DNA of 64,000 bases, from the NCBI RefSeq assembly GCF_024494385.1, contig NZ_JAEVLT010000021.1, forward strand, positions 1 to 64,000, in the 5' to 3' direction. Of the stretch, positions 39,590 to 49,644 are shown piece after piece. A program made the translations under genes and the position numbers. The DNA comes from Bacillus sp. EB600. GTDB lineage: Bacteria; Bacillota; Bacilli; Bacillales; Cytobacillaceae. Position 1 is the first letter of the stretch. Every line of letters starts with the position of its first letter. The notes under the pieces were generated by a model. The model had not been told where the DNA came from. It made no database searches and saw only the letters and a program-made list of their open reading frames with translations.

Positions 39590-39708
39590 ATACAACGAAT
39601 GTTTGAACACTACACACCCCAGGCCGTTCGGCGAGACCATTCCTAAGGCAAATGGAAAAACGCGTCCTTTAGGGATTCCGACTATTTGGGATAGATGAAC
39701 AATTTACG
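39590..39708 (+). pseudogene. ltrA: group II intron reverse transcriptase scrap
   Basis: HYTPQAVRR in one frame, then IPKANGKTRPLGIPTIWDR in another, is the conserved RT-0/RT-1 region of group II intron LtrA proteins (IPKxNGKxRPLGIPT). The rest is absent. 39709-39844 has no gene. Confidence 0.8.
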
Positions 39709-39844
39709 ATCTCCCATTATTTCTTAATCTTGACTACAAAATTATGAAGGGAAAGAAATCTCTTCTGAATTTCTGTTAGCTCCGTATATAAAAATGATTA
39801 AATAGTAAAATAATTAGCACTTAAAAAAAACTTGAAGATTTTAA

Positions 39845-41315
39845 AGTGTACCCTTTGTAAAGGACATTTTAAAAAAAGACTATGTTAAATTTAGAAGATG
39901 ATCTCTGTAAGAACAGGGGTCATCTTTTTTAAATTCCACTGGTATCTTTAGTGATTGTAATACGTCATATATTGTTTTATTTCACGTTTTAATTCATCCA
40001 AGGTATTGCAAGATTTTATATATGCCTCATCTTTGAATTGACCAAAAAATGATTCCTGGGGGGCGTTATCCCAACAGTTTCCTCTTCTTGACATTGATTG
40101 ACGTAATCCAAGTGTTTTTACTGCTTTTTGGAAATCTGGGTGTGTGTATAGTGTACTCCTTGATCTGAATGGATTAAGGCATCTTTTGCTTTCTTAAATT
40201 TTCTATTATTCTTTAATTTTAAAAGGGTGTATGTAGCCAAGTCGATGGTTATACGATTTGAAACATTATTTGTCAAGATTTCATTAGTTGAAGCGTCCTT
40301 AATTGTTGATAAATAAGCTTTTTGACCTTGTCCATAAAACAAATAGGTGATATCTGTAAGAAGAACTTTTCCAGGTACCTCTAGCTTAAATTCCCGATTC
40401 AATAGGTTATGGACAACCCGATGTTCTTGTGTAGCTTTGAACATTCGTCTATATGGATTTGCCTTTCTGATGGGGCAAATAATGCTGCACTTCTTCATGA
40501 TTCGACGAATACGCTTCAAATTATAGACAACATTAAATTGACCCTCCAAAGTCATTTTGATTTGACGGGCACCTTTCTTACATTTTTAAAGTGGAACGCT
40601 TTTAAAATAATCTCCTTCATTTCCTCGTCTTTTATCTCTTTTCGCTTTCTTTGTCCTTGTGACTTCGCTGAAAAATAATGATAATAACCACTTCTTAAAA
40701 CACCTGCTATTTCACATAAATAGCTCACCATATCTATAAGTTGATACTTTTCAATCACAGAACGAATAAGGACATATTTTTGGCAAGAAGGAAGGACTAT
40801 TTCTTCATCCCCCTTTCTGCAAAACGGATCTTTTTTAAGAGTTCATTTTCCGCCTTAAGTAGGTTAATCTGGGCTTCTAAGCGAGAGCTTTTCTCCTCTA
40901 GGGATCGTTCTCTTTCCCTTGGGCACCCTGAATTTCAAGCTCTAGTGTCTTTTAAACCGATGATTCCATTCTTCTTGTAAGCCGCTTGCCAGCTCTTACT
41001 CGCTGCGCTAATCCTTTTCGTCCCCAAAATATTTACATCAAACCCACATTCTTCGAATATATCTCTGTCAAACTTGCCTTTCTCTTTTTCCGTAATAAAT
41101 ATATGCTTAAGTTCATCTGTGTAAGTAATTCCTTTTAAACTAACAGATTTAACGTAATTATTAGCTGATAGTGGTTTAATCTCTTTTACTGTGAAAAGCT
41201 TTTTACTCATAATTTTCTCCGCCTCTAAGTTTTTTTCTCTCGTTGTATTTCTTAATTATACAAAAAAGTACCCTATAGGTAGACTTTTTTATGTGTCTAC
41301 TCTATAGGGTACATT
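39845..41315 (-). mobile_element. IS3-family (IS150-like) element, decayed
   Basis: On the minus strand an OrfA (41210 downward: MSKKLFTVKEIKPL, CGFDVNILGTKRISAASKSW) is frameshifted near 40935. OrfB is split near 40555 (DITYLFYGQGQKAYL with the first Asp, HSDQGVHYT with the second) and frameshifted again near 40118 before RRGNCWDNAPQESFFGQF with the Glu. Candidate ends are GTGTACCCTTTGTAAAGGACA near 39847-39867 and GTACCCTATAG near 41269-41279. The latter is part of a larger inverted repeat (41269-41314, arms ending GTACCCTATAG/CTATAGGGTAC) that may also terminate the nuclease gene. Confidence 0.85.
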
Positions 41316-42098
41316 TTATTTTTTATGAGTTCTTTTTTTAATAGGAAATTTATCTTCTAGTAAGTGTGGAGCAAGAAATTCATCCCAAGATAAGTTACTA
41401 TCATCATTTGTTTTTACCATTCTACTGATTTCTTCCATTAATTTATTTTTATCCCATAATTCCACTTTTAAATCAGCTGCTTTTTTAATAGCTGAAGTTG
41501 TAAATTCTGAAGTGCATATTATTATTGATTTACTACATTTACAAAGATGTTGGCCATAAAAAATATCTTGTATGGCGGATACACCTACTGATTTTTTATA
41601 TTGTCCACATTTGACTGCTGTTTTTGATATATGACTTTTTATCTTTTTTGTAAATACTAAATCTATTCCAACATTCTTATTTTCAGGTGTTTTAATTACA
41701 TTAAATCCCTGTTTTTGAAAAAGGGCTTTTATATAATTCTCAAACTCCACACCATTTAATTTAAGAATTTCATCTAATTTGGTAGGAGGATTTTTTTTAT
41801 AATATTGTTGGCGAAGTTCTTCTTTGTATTTCTTTGCTTTTTTCTTTTCGTTATTGGCGTGGCCTTTATATATTGTTGTAAATTCGTAAAGATTCGGTTT
41901 ATCAAGTGAAAATAAATTTCTTATCCACATCAAATTGGATTCTTTTAGTCGTTTGTTAAATTTTTTCATTTCCTTTTCAAATTCTTGGTCTACCCAACAA
42001 GAAAAACAATAGCTACTGATATAAGTTTTATTCTCAATTGTCAAAAGAGCCTCTATTTTGGTTTCTTTATGCCTGGAACATTTCTTTGTTGAACCCAT
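41316..42098 (-). CDS. Mrr-like restriction endonuclease with altered catalytic motif
   Basis: A 260-residue protein. The N-terminus has a Cys/His cluster (C7, H10, C31, C34) that may bind zinc. A charged linker (about 40-105) leads to a PD-(D/E)XK Mrr-type domain: E118 in GVEFENYIKALFQKQGF, D146 in VGIDLVFT, then AVKCGQYKKSVGVSAIQ and IIICTSEFTTSAIKKA. In the family the third motif is usually (E/Q)-x-K, as in VQCKQYK; here it reads K163-C-G165, so the catalytic Lys appears lost or displaced. The Mrr group cleaves modified DNA. It lies against an IS3 end, suggesting a horizontally acquired defence gene. Confidence 0.78.
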   Translation of the reverse strand: MGSTKKCSRHKETKIEALLTIENKTYISSYCFSCWVDQEFEKEMKKFNKRLKESNLMWIRNLFSLDKPNLYEFTTIYKGHANNEKKKAKKYKEELRQQYYKKNPPTKLDEILKLNGVEFENYIKALFQKQGFNVIKTPENKNVGIDLVFTKKIKSHISKTAVKCGQYKKSVGVSAIQDIFYGQHLCKCSKSIIICTSEFTTSAIKKAADLKVELWDKNKLMEEISRMVKTNDDSNLSWDEFLAPHLLEDKFPIKKRTHKK

Positions 42099-42484
42099 TG
42101 TAGCACCCTCTTTGTTGAACCCATTTAACCTATTTATTCTTGACTACTCTCTAAATTCCCTGCAATGTCTTAATACCCGCAAGCATAACGATCTAGCATT
42201 ATTTTTAGTTACTGTCTTTTTTTATTTTCCTATTTAAAAATTGTCATTTCCATTTAAGGTATTTTTGCATAACGCCCAGAAAAGGTTTAATAACCTATAT
42301 CCCTAGACCCACTTGAGTTCAAAGCAAGCCTGTCAAAAGGTATGCTTTTTGACAGTACCACAACCTTTCATTAATGTTGTTTAAAAACGTCAGTCATGGT
42401 ATTCCATTAAAGGGCTAGATTGTGGAGGAAACCGAAAGAGTAAGAATACTAATTAAATTAAGTATTTAAATGTTCCTTTTAAAC

Positions 42485-42515
42485 GGGGCTATTTAGCCCT
42501 ATTTTTTATTTTTCT
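42485..42515 (+). terminator. orphan terminator
   Basis: GGGCT-ATTT-AGCCC followed by a long T-run. No plus-strand gene lies upstream, implying a lost gene. The rest of 42099-42580 has no gene; an inverted repeat TGTCAAAA/TTTTTGACA lies at about 42329-42352. Confidence 0.6.
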
Positions 42516-42580
42516 CTTCTTAACAGTATCTTAACAATTCTTTGGCAATATTAAATTAAACAAAAATAGAGGGGAATAAA

Positions 42581-42973
42581 ATGTTTGAATATGAGTTAGA
42601 AAATGGTGTAACTAACCTAAATACAAAATATGGAGCTTTAGCCGTATCATCAGACCCTTCTCAAGGATATAAACCAATAGAATTGTTGGTATCATCAATT
42701 GTTGGATGCAGTGGAGGGATTTTAAGTAAAGTATTAGAAAAAAAGCGAATTAAAGTTAATACGATTCGAATAAAAACAAATGTTGAAAGAAACGAACAGG
42801 AAGCAAATAAGGTAACAAGAATTAATCTCCATTACATCATTGAGGGGGAGAATATTTCAAAAGAACAAATAAGGAAATCACTTAAAGTTACTTTTAAAAA
42901 TTGTGCAATGATACAAACAGTAAAAGGATGTATCTCCATTAATGAATCGTTTGAAATAATTAACTTTAAATAA
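42581..42973 (+). CDS. OsmC/Ohr-family protein
   Basis: A 130-residue OsmC-family thiol peroxidase-like protein. The two redox Cys positions are C43 (SSIVGCSGGILSKVL) and C108 (TFKNCAMIQTVKG), in the expected family context. OsmC proteins reduce organic hydroperoxides. ATG preceded by AGAGGGG. It is 128 bp upstream of the response regulator and probably separately transcribed. Confidence 0.88.
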   Translation: MFEYELENGVTNLNTKYGALAVSSDPSQGYKPIELLVSSIVGCSGGILSKVLEKKRIKVNTIRIKTNVERNEQEANKVTRINLHYIIEGENISKEQIRKSLKVTFKNCAMIQTVKGCISINESFEIINFK

Positions 42974-43100
42974 TTTAACAGACAAATTAATGTTATTACA
43001 TTATAGACTAAGGGGATTATACATTAGAACAAAGTAGCCAATGAATAAAGAAATGATGACTGAACTAATCAACAGTATTGATTAAGAAGTGGTGTTGAAA

Positions 43101-43793
43101 ATGAATAATCGAGGAAAGTCAATTCTTGTAGTTGATAATGATTTGGAAATTCGTAGACAAATTAAACAAGAACTTGAAAGAGCAGGTTTTCAGGTTTTAG
43201 AAGCATCAAAGGGTACTGAAGCAAAAGACATTTTTTTAACGTATGATCCTTGTTTTGTAATTTTGGAGATTGCTTTGGATGATTTAAACGGTTTTGAACT
43301 GTGTAACTGGATTCGAACTAAGCAAAAAAGCGAGATACCTATTGTTTTTGTTTCAAGATTAACAAATGATGAAGATAAGATAAGAGGTTTAAAGATAGGT
43401 GCAGATGATTATATGACAAAGCCATTTAATTCGACTGAACTAATCGTAAGAGTTGAAACTGTATTAAGGAGAACCTCCCATCGTTGTAACAAAATCACCT
43501 ATAGAGGAATTACGCTTAAACCTTTAAAGGGTGATGTTAAATATCTAGGGGCTACCATTCCATTAACTCTACACGAATTTAAATTACTATATTTCTTAAT
43601 GAGACATCCAAATCAAACCTTATCTAGATTACAGAGCTTAGATGAATTATATCCAGATGATAATAAATTAGTTTCGGAAAGAACAGTCGATGTTCATATT
43701 TTAAAGCTAAGGGAAAAGTTTAAAGTTTACTCTGGTGATAAAGAGTTCATTGAAACAGTTCGTGGAATAGGGTATCGGTTTATAGCATTTTAG
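43101..43793 (+). CDS. OmpR/PhoB-type response regulator with Glu at the phospho site
   Basis: A 230-residue response regulator. The receiver domain (about 6-120) has acidic pocket residues D12 and D14 and the conserved Lys (YMTKPFN), but the phosphoacceptor is E56 (FVILEIALDDLNGFEL) where Asp is expected. Glu there often mimics phosphorylation. The C-terminal winged helix is canonical (PLTLHEFKLLYFLMRHPNQ, SERTVDVHILKLREKF, VRGIGYRF). No histidine kinase is adjacent. ATG at 43101 is preferred to the GTG at 43089. It may be cotranscribed with the thioredoxin 28 bp downstream. Confidence 0.9.
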   Translation: MNNRGKSILVVDNDLEIRRQIKQELERAGFQVLEASKGTEAKDIFLTYDPCFVILEIALDDLNGFELCNWIRTKQKSEIPIVFVSRLTNDEDKIRGLKIGADDYMTKPFNSTELIVRVETVLRRTSHRCNKITYRGITLKPLKGDVKYLGATIPLTLHEFKLLYFLMRHPNQTLSRLQSLDELYPDDNKLVSERTVDVHILKLREKFKVYSGDKEFIETVRGIGYRFIAF

Positions 43794-43821
43794 TTATTTC
43801 TTGAAAGGCGTTGTGTCTTAA

Positions 43822-44406
43822 ATGTGGAAAAAAATTTTGTTCTTTCCTTTATTATTTGGGCTTCTGTTTTTAGGGGACTTCTATTATCATAAATCGAATC
43901 AAACATTAAGTAAACGGACAGACATTAATATAGTTAAACCCAGCATTTCAGCAATAGAAAAAGATATTGCAAAAAAAGGACCTCAAGAGGGAAGCATGGC
44001 TCAAGATTTTGAATTAGAAAATGTAGATGGGAAAAAGGTGAAACTTTCGGATTATAAAGGAGAAAAAGTAATTTTGAATTTTTGGGCAACTTGGTGTCCG
44101 CCATGCAAATCTGAAATGCAAGATATTGAAAATTTTTATAAAAAAAACAAAGGTAATAAGGTAGTGGTATTAGCTGTTAATTTAACGAATCTTGAAAAAA
44201 ACAAAAATAATATTCAACAATTTATAAAAGCATACCACTTAACATTTCCTGTTTTATTAGACAGCAAGGGGAGTGTAGCAAATTTATATCAAAGCATTAC
44301 CATTCCAACTACCTTTATAATTAATACGACGGGAAGAATCGACCAAAAAATAGTTGGTCCGATGAAAAAAGATCAGCTTGAGACTTTGATATCTAAAACA
44401 AAATAA
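43822..44406 (+). CDS. TlpA/ResA-family membrane-anchored thiol-disulfide oxidoreductase
   Basis: A 194-residue protein with an N-terminal signal anchor (KKILFFPLLFGLLFLGDF) and an extracytoplasmic thioredoxin fold with active site C92-P-P-C95 (NFWATWCPPCKSEM) and the cis-Pro TIPTTFII segment. ResA-type proteins reduce apocytochrome c heme sites or serve other extracellular thiols. ATG after GAAAGGCG. It follows the orphan response regulator closely. Confidence 0.92.
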   Translation: MWKKILFFPLLFGLLFLGDFYYHKSNQTLSKRTDINIVKPSISAIEKDIAKKGPQEGSMAQDFELENVDGKKVKLSDYKGEKVILNFWATWCPPCKSEMQDIENFYKKNKGNKVVVLAVNLTNLEKNKNNIQQFIKAYHLTFPVLLDSKGSVANLYQSITIPTTFIINTTGRIDQKIVGPMKKDQLETLISKTK

Positions 44407-44728
44407 AAAGATTTCAATTCATTCCCTTTCTCACTTCATTTATGACCAATTGCTGTACATTGGTTTGGTGTTATTATCGGTTGTGATCATAAAGGTATAA
44501 AAAATTAAAAATAATAATTGCGGACATTGTTCTTGAAATTTCTACCCCCTAATCATTTAACAAAATCTAATTAATTTTGTAAAAACAATTTTTATTAAAT
44601 GATAACAGAGGTCCAGTTATGAAAAAAGTTTGGCCAGAAAAACTTACCTGTTACTCAATTTCGAGTTGCAAGACCTGCCAATCAATTACAAAGTTAATAG
44701 TTGTCAACACTATTCAAAATGAACAAAT

Positions 44729-44758
44729 AACCTTCCTCATCTTCAAAACTGGAAGGTT
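44729..44758 (+). terminator. hairpin between TlpA and the IS110 scrap
   Basis: AACCTTCC/GGAAGGTT stem with TTGTTTTG following. 44407-44728 has no gene. Confidence 0.55.
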
Positions 44759-44783
44759 TGTTTTGTAATGTTAAATATAGTTT

Positions 44784-45183
44784 TTAAGCCAATTCCTGGA
44801 AGGCGGTTTTGTTCTTTAAAAGCGCATAAATCAAGTGTAAAAGCTTATTAACACAAGCGATAATTGCTACTCTATAGGGTTTACCCTCGTCGCGTTTTTT
44901 ATCGTAAAACTCTCTTAATTTTTTATTTCGAGGAATAACGGTATCACTCGTCTTCTGTTTTCGGACATCTCGAATTCCACAGTATACAGCCATATATAAT
45001 GCCTGCCTTAACCTTCTAGATCCTCTCTTTGTTATACGATTTTTGGTTGCTGTAAATCTCCCGGAAAAGTAAACGCTAGGATCTATTCCCGCAAAGGCAA
45101 CTAACTTTTTAGGGGAGATTAAACCGATCTATTTCTCTTATTTCGGAAATGATTGTTGCCGCAATCTTTTCTCCAATACCAGC
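44784..45183 (-). pseudogene. IS110-family transposase C-terminal remnant
   Basis: Minus strand reads GIGEKIAATIISEIREIDRF, frameshift, KKLVAFAGIDPSVYFSGRFT, RGSRRLRQALYMAVYCGIRD and NKLLHLIYALLKNKTAFQEL. This is the Transposase_20 domain of IS110 elements. Its 5' side joins directly to the rocR remnant, so an insertion or deletion replaced the rocR 3' end. Confidence 0.88.
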
Positions 45184-46277
45184 ATTTCCGTGCCAATCAT
45201 AATCTTGAAAGGATTGAATTACCTCGTTGGCTAAGCCCCTTACATTCATTTGAAAACGTTCATTATATTTTTCAATAAATTGCTGGACTAATAATGGAAT
45301 ATCTTCCTTGCGTTCCTTTAAAGGAGGAATAAAGATTGTAACGACCCCAAGCCGATAATAAAGATCCTCCCGAAGATGATTGTTTTTAATCGCCTCGGTT
45401 GGTTCTTCATTCATATTAGCAATAACCCTTACATTTACCGGAATATCTTTTTTGTCGCCAACGCAGCGAATGGCTTATTCCTGCAGAACCCGGAGCAGCT
45501 TCCCCTGCAGATTTAAAAATTAAGTGAGTTAATCTTATCAAGCAGCAATGTACCGCCGTTTGCCTTTTCAAACAAACCTGGTTGGTCGATAGCGCCAGTA
45601 AACGCACCGCGTTTGGTGCCAAACAAGAGGCTTTCAATTAAATTATCAGGCAATGCCGCACAGTTTTGCGAAATAAATGGTGCTGAAAAGCGGTCACTGG
45701 CATTATGAATGCTTTGCGCGAAAAGTTCTTTTCCTGTCCCTGTTTCCCCAACAATTAAAACATATGAGGAGGTACGGGTTGCCCGTTTTGCTTGGTCGAT
45801 CACCTGTTTAATAATAGGGCTTTTCCCAATGATGTTATCAAATGTAAACCTTGGTGCACCTTTAGAATTCATATTCCCTTTCATCAGGCGTTCAAGCTTT
45901 GTTACGTCATGGGCAATTTCCACAGCACCTTGAATATGGCCATCTTGCATAATGGAAATGGTATTGTTTATGGTTGTTATTTCCCGTCCCTTATTATTAA
46001 AATAAGTTTGTTTTACATTTGTTGTTTCTTTGCCCTCCTGCAGTACTTTTACAAGCGTACTGGCTTGGCCCTCTTTAAACATAAAAACGTCCAACAGTTT
46101 TTTATGCATCACATCACGGCTATCCATTGATTCCGATTTCATCATTTTCTTGTTATAGACAATTGTCTTTCCAGCTCTGTCTACCGCATGAACTCCAAAA
46201 TCAATTTTATCTAAGATCTGTTTATACATTTCATTGATATATTCTAAATATTGAAGGGTCTTTTCTGAATTTTCCAT
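45184..46277 (-). pseudogene. rocR: RocR-type sigma-54 activator, broken
   Basis: The N-terminal PAS domain (YKQILDKIDFGVHAVDRAGK, DVMHKKLLDVFMF, TYFNNKGREITTINNT) closely matches B. subtilis RocR, activator of arginine/ornithine catabolism. The AAA+ domain has Walker A GETGTGKE and GAFTGA, but a 2-base shift follows INSLN near 45525, a nonsense codon appears near 45478, and the protein is cut off at YDWHGN, fusing to an IS110 scrap. The Fis-type HTH is lost, so it is dead. Start at 46277 (AGGA upstream). Divergent from the rocA' fusion, as a native rocR would be. Confidence 0.9.
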
Positions 46278-46350
46278 GAGGCTCATTTCCTTTATTACGG
46301 GTCTGTATGTTAAACCAAAATGCCTGCCGAAGGCAAAATATTTTTGCAAT

Positions 46351-46377
46351 TTGCGAAAAATAAAAAATTTTGCGCAA
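46351..46377. promoter_or_regulatory. candidate activator site (UAS) upstream of rocA'
   Basis: TTGCGAAAAAT and ATTTTGCGCAA form an imperfect inverted repeat (10 of 11) about 55 bp upstream of the -24/-12 promoter, the position expected for a RocR upstream activating sequence. Confidence 0.45.
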
Positions 46378-46429
46378 TTTTTTTGGCGGTAAAAATGAAA
46401 AAAACCTTATTTTATCAAGAAGTTAAAGT

Positions 46430-46446
46430 TGGTACGAAACTTGCAT
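46430..46446 (+). promoter_or_regulatory. sigma-54 promoter of the decayed roc copy
   Basis: TGGTACGAAACTTGCAT fits TGGCAC-N5-TTGCA with one mismatch, 36 bp before the rocA' start. Confidence 0.8.
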
Positions 46447-46482
46447 ATAAAAATAGTGAAATCATCAATAGGAGGGAAAAAA

Positions 46483-46965
46483 ATGAAACCTTATTCACAT
46501 GAACCAACGACAGATTTCTCAATTGAAAAAAATAAATTAGCTTTTCAAGAAGCGCTTTCACACGTTGAATCACAGATTGGAAAAGATTCCAGTTTTATTG
46601 GTGGAGAGAAGATTTTTACTGAAGATAAAGTTGTCTCTGTCAACCCGGCAAATAAGACGAAGTCATTGGCAGTGTTTAAAAAGCAGACCGTGAAATAGCT
46701 GAAAGAGCAATGCAGGCAGCGCTTGAAACATTTGAGACTTGGAAAAAATGGAAGCCTGAACATCGGGCCAATATCCTGTTCAAGGCTGCAGCGCTGTTGA
46801 AACGCTGCAAACATGAGTTTTCTGCTTGGCTGGTAAAAGAAGCAGGTAAACCATGGGTAGAAGCTGATGCTGATACAGCTGAAGCATCGCTTTGCACCTC
46901 CGCTTATCATAAAAAAAGAAGAAATTGATTGGGCAGTTGATCGGATTAAATAGGTTTTATCATAA
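46483..46965 (+). pseudogene. rocA'-'rocD deletion fusion
   Basis: Begins as a second 1-pyrroline-5-carboxylate dehydrogenase ([20 protein letters not shown], matching the intact gene at 54439), with an insertion/frameshift near 46665-46690. It continues as [20 protein letters not shown] to DTAEA, then joins directly near 46888 to the end of ornithine aminotransferase ([20 protein letters not shown]). About 1.3 kb of rocA and nearly all of rocD are therefore deleted. A good ribosome site (AGGAGGG) and sigma-54 promoter remain. Confidence 0.9.
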
Positions 46966-47083
46966 AAAATGTCTGATAAAAACTAACAATAGTATTTATT
47001 TGAATATGGAAAAGGGCCTCCAATTTTGGATAACCGTTTACTAAAGTCTAAGAAAACATTGTGACAAACAAAGGAGGAATTTT

Positions 47084-48615
47084 ATGACAAGAAAGATCTA
47101 TACGAATGGAATGTTCTATACACTTGATGTAAATCACCCTATTGTAGAAACAGTAGTTGTGGAGAATGGAAGAATTATAGATTTAGGTTTGCATGATGAT
47201 ATGATTTTGCAATGGGGGAGGGCAGGGACAAACATTGTTGATCTGCCAGGTAAAATGGTATCTCCAGGTTTGATTGACAGCCATCTTCATCTTTCTTGTG
47301 TTGCTTTTAATTTTTTGGACTTAGATTTAACTGGGATTTCATCAAAGACAGCGATGCTTGAAAAGATACGAGAAAAGGCTGCAACAGTTCCCCCAGGTAA
47401 GTGGCTTATCGGAATGGGATGGGATGGGAATCTCTTTGATGATAGGACGATTCCAACGATTGTGGAATTAGATTATGTTGCACCACATTGTGGTGTTTTT
47501 CTAAAAAGGATTTGCCATCATGCGTTTTTAGTGAATAGTAAAGCCCTTGAAATGAGTGGTCACCATCAATCGATAGAAATTCCAGTTAGTGGAACAATCG
47601 TTCTTGATCCAAGTACTCAAAAGCCAACTGGACTTATTCTTGAAACAGCGTCAAAACTTATTACAGATTGTATTCCAGATAAAACATATGAGGAATTAAA
47701 AAATGGGTTAGGCCAAGCAATGAATTACGTAATTAAACGTGGTATAACAAGTATTCATACAAATGATCCGTTATATTTAGGCGGTTTGGGCCAGACGTAC
47801 AGACTATATGAGGAATTAATTAATCATGAACATAAAAAGTTAAGATGTAATCTACTTATTGACTATCCATTTCTTAATGAATTAAAAGAGAAAGAAATGT
47901 ATGCGGGTTATGGAAATTAGAGATTACAAATAGGTGCAATCAAAATGTTTGCTGATGGGGCATTAGGAAGAAGGACAGCTTTACTTTCAAAAGCTTACCA
48001 TGATGCACCTGGGCATTATGGGGAGGCAATGCATGATAAAGCAGAACTTTTTGAGATGTTTAAAGAAGTAAGAGATTACTCCATGCCAATTACTGTACAT
48101 ACAATTGGTGATCAAGCCTTGGAAAATGTTTTAGACATAATGGATGAACTGCCAAAATTGACAAAAAGAGACCGAATCATACATGTATCTCTCATTAGAG
48201 ATAACTTAATTCAGCGCTAAGCAGATCCAAGCAGAATTGCGGATATCCAGCCAAGATTTATAGTGGGTGATTTCCCGTGGGTAAAAGATCGGCTTGACGA
48301 AAAGGGTAACAGATTATATGCATGGAAAACGTTACTTTCTGCAGGAGTTTTGTGTGCAGGTGGTTCTGATGCACCTGTTGAACCTGTTGATCCTTTATTA
48401 GGTATTCATGCGGCAATTACAATAAGAGCAGGTTGTTTACCGTTGGAGGAGCCTATGCTACAAATGAGGAGCATCTAAAGAGAACGTTATCTAGAGGTAA
48501 ATTGGCTGATATGACTGTATACTCAAACAATCTTTTCTCGATGAAAGATGCAGACGAACTCTTGAAAACGGAAATTGAAATGACCATTATTGATGGTGAA
48601 ATTCAAGCTGTGTAA
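47084..48615 (+). pseudogene. YtcJ-like metal-dependent amidohydrolase, broken
   Basis: An amidohydrolase-3 family protein of about 510 codons (similar to YtcJ/NfdA-type N-substituted formamide hydrolases). It starts MTRKIYTNGMFYTLD with metal site SPGLIDSHLHLSC. A stop falls after AGYGN (47918), then the frame resumes GAIKMFADGALGRRTALL with metal residues, another stop after RDNLIQR (48218), then GGSDAPVEPVDPLLG and a frameshift near 48435 before YATNEEHLKRTLSRGKLADM. ATG after AAAGGAGG. Recently inactivated by three lesions. Confidence 0.88.
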
Positions 48616-48771
48616 ACAGTAACATAAATTCAGAAAGTAAAAAAAGAAGTTTGTGCTTCAACAAAAATTTTGGCTTATGATGTTGAACATAGATGATGAA
48701 GTAACAACATAGGGGAGTAATTCTACCATCCGACTAGTTTAGCAGTAAATTTCAACAATGGAGGTTCACAT

Positions 48772-49644
48772 ATGTTTAAAGGGGTAAAATTATCAAATGT
48801 CTTCTTCATTTTGCTGGGCGCAGCTATTTTTTCTTTCGGGCTTGTTAATTTTAATATGCAAAATAAATTAGCTGAAGGTGGGATTACAGGAATCACTTTG
48901 TTATTATATTTTTTATTTAAAATCGACCCATTCCTATCAAATCTAATATTAAACATTCCGTTGCTTTTTATTGGTTGGAAATTACTTGGGCGCACGTCAT
49001 TTATCTATACAATTCTGGGTGTGTGCAGCGTATCGTTATTTTTGTCCATCTTTCAACACCATCAACTGAATATGCCTTTACATCATGATTTAACACTTGC
49101 TGCTTTGTTTGCGGGTGTATTTGTAGGTACAGGGTTAGGAATTATTTTTCGTGGTGGTGGAACAACAGGTGGTTCAGACATTATTGCTCGCCTTGGTAAA
49201 AAGTATTTTGGTTGGAGTTTAGGGAGAACCATGTTTATCTGTGATTTGCTCGTTATTGTCCTTTCTGGCATATTTTATCTCAATTATAAAGAAGCGATGT
49301 ATACGCTTGTAGCGGTATTTGTTGGAGCGAAGGTTATTGATTTTATACAAGAAGGTGCTTATTCTGCAAAAGGGGTAACCATTATATCTAAATTAAATTC
49401 AGAAATTGCGGAAAAGATTATGGAAGAAATGGAACGAGGAGTGACTATTTTAAACGGAAAAGGCTCTTACTCGAAAAAAGAATTAGAGGTTTTGTACTGT
49501 GTAGTAAGCAGGAATGAAATTTCTCGACTAAAACAAATTATTGCCTCAATAGATCCTCATGCTTTTGTAACGATCAGCGATGTACATGACGTACTGGGCG
49601 AAGGCTTTACATTAGATGAAAATAAAAAGCCAATTGCAATGTGA
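48772..49644 (+). CDS. YitT-family membrane protein
   Basis: A 290-residue YitT-type protein. About five or six N-terminal membrane helices (8-195) include GGITGITLLLYFLF and FRGGGTTGGSDIIARLGKK. A cytoplasmic DUF2179 domain follows (about 205-285: GVTIISKLNSEIAEKIMEEM, RGVTILNGKGSYSKKELEVL, DPHAFVTISDVHDVLGEGF). Function of the family is not established. ATG after ATGGAGG. Its last 26 codons are duplicated at 53930-54008. It abuts a decapitated M20 gene. Confidence 0.93.
   Translation: MFKGVKLSNVFFILLGAAIFSFGLVNFNMQNKLAEGGITGITLLLYFLFKIDPFLSNLILNIPLLFIGWKLLGRTSFIYTILGVCSVSLFLSIFQHHQLNMPLHHDLTLAALFAGVFVGTGLGIIFRGGGTTGGSDIIARLGKKYFGWSLGRTMFICDLLVIVLSGIFYLNYKEAMYTLVAVFVGAKVIDFIQEGAYSAKGVTIISKLNSEIAEKIMEEMERGVTILNGKGSYSKKELEVLYCVVSRNEISRLKQIIASIDPHAFVTISDVHDVLGEGFTLDENKKPIAM

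Noticed and set aside
47084..48615. Amber (TAG) codons as pyrrolysine, suggested by the methylamine context
   Set aside because: The TAGs are accompanied by TAA/TGA stops and frameshifts in unrelated genes, no MttB/MtbB/MtmB-type methyltransferase or pyl genes occur, and the demethylation route here is oxidative.
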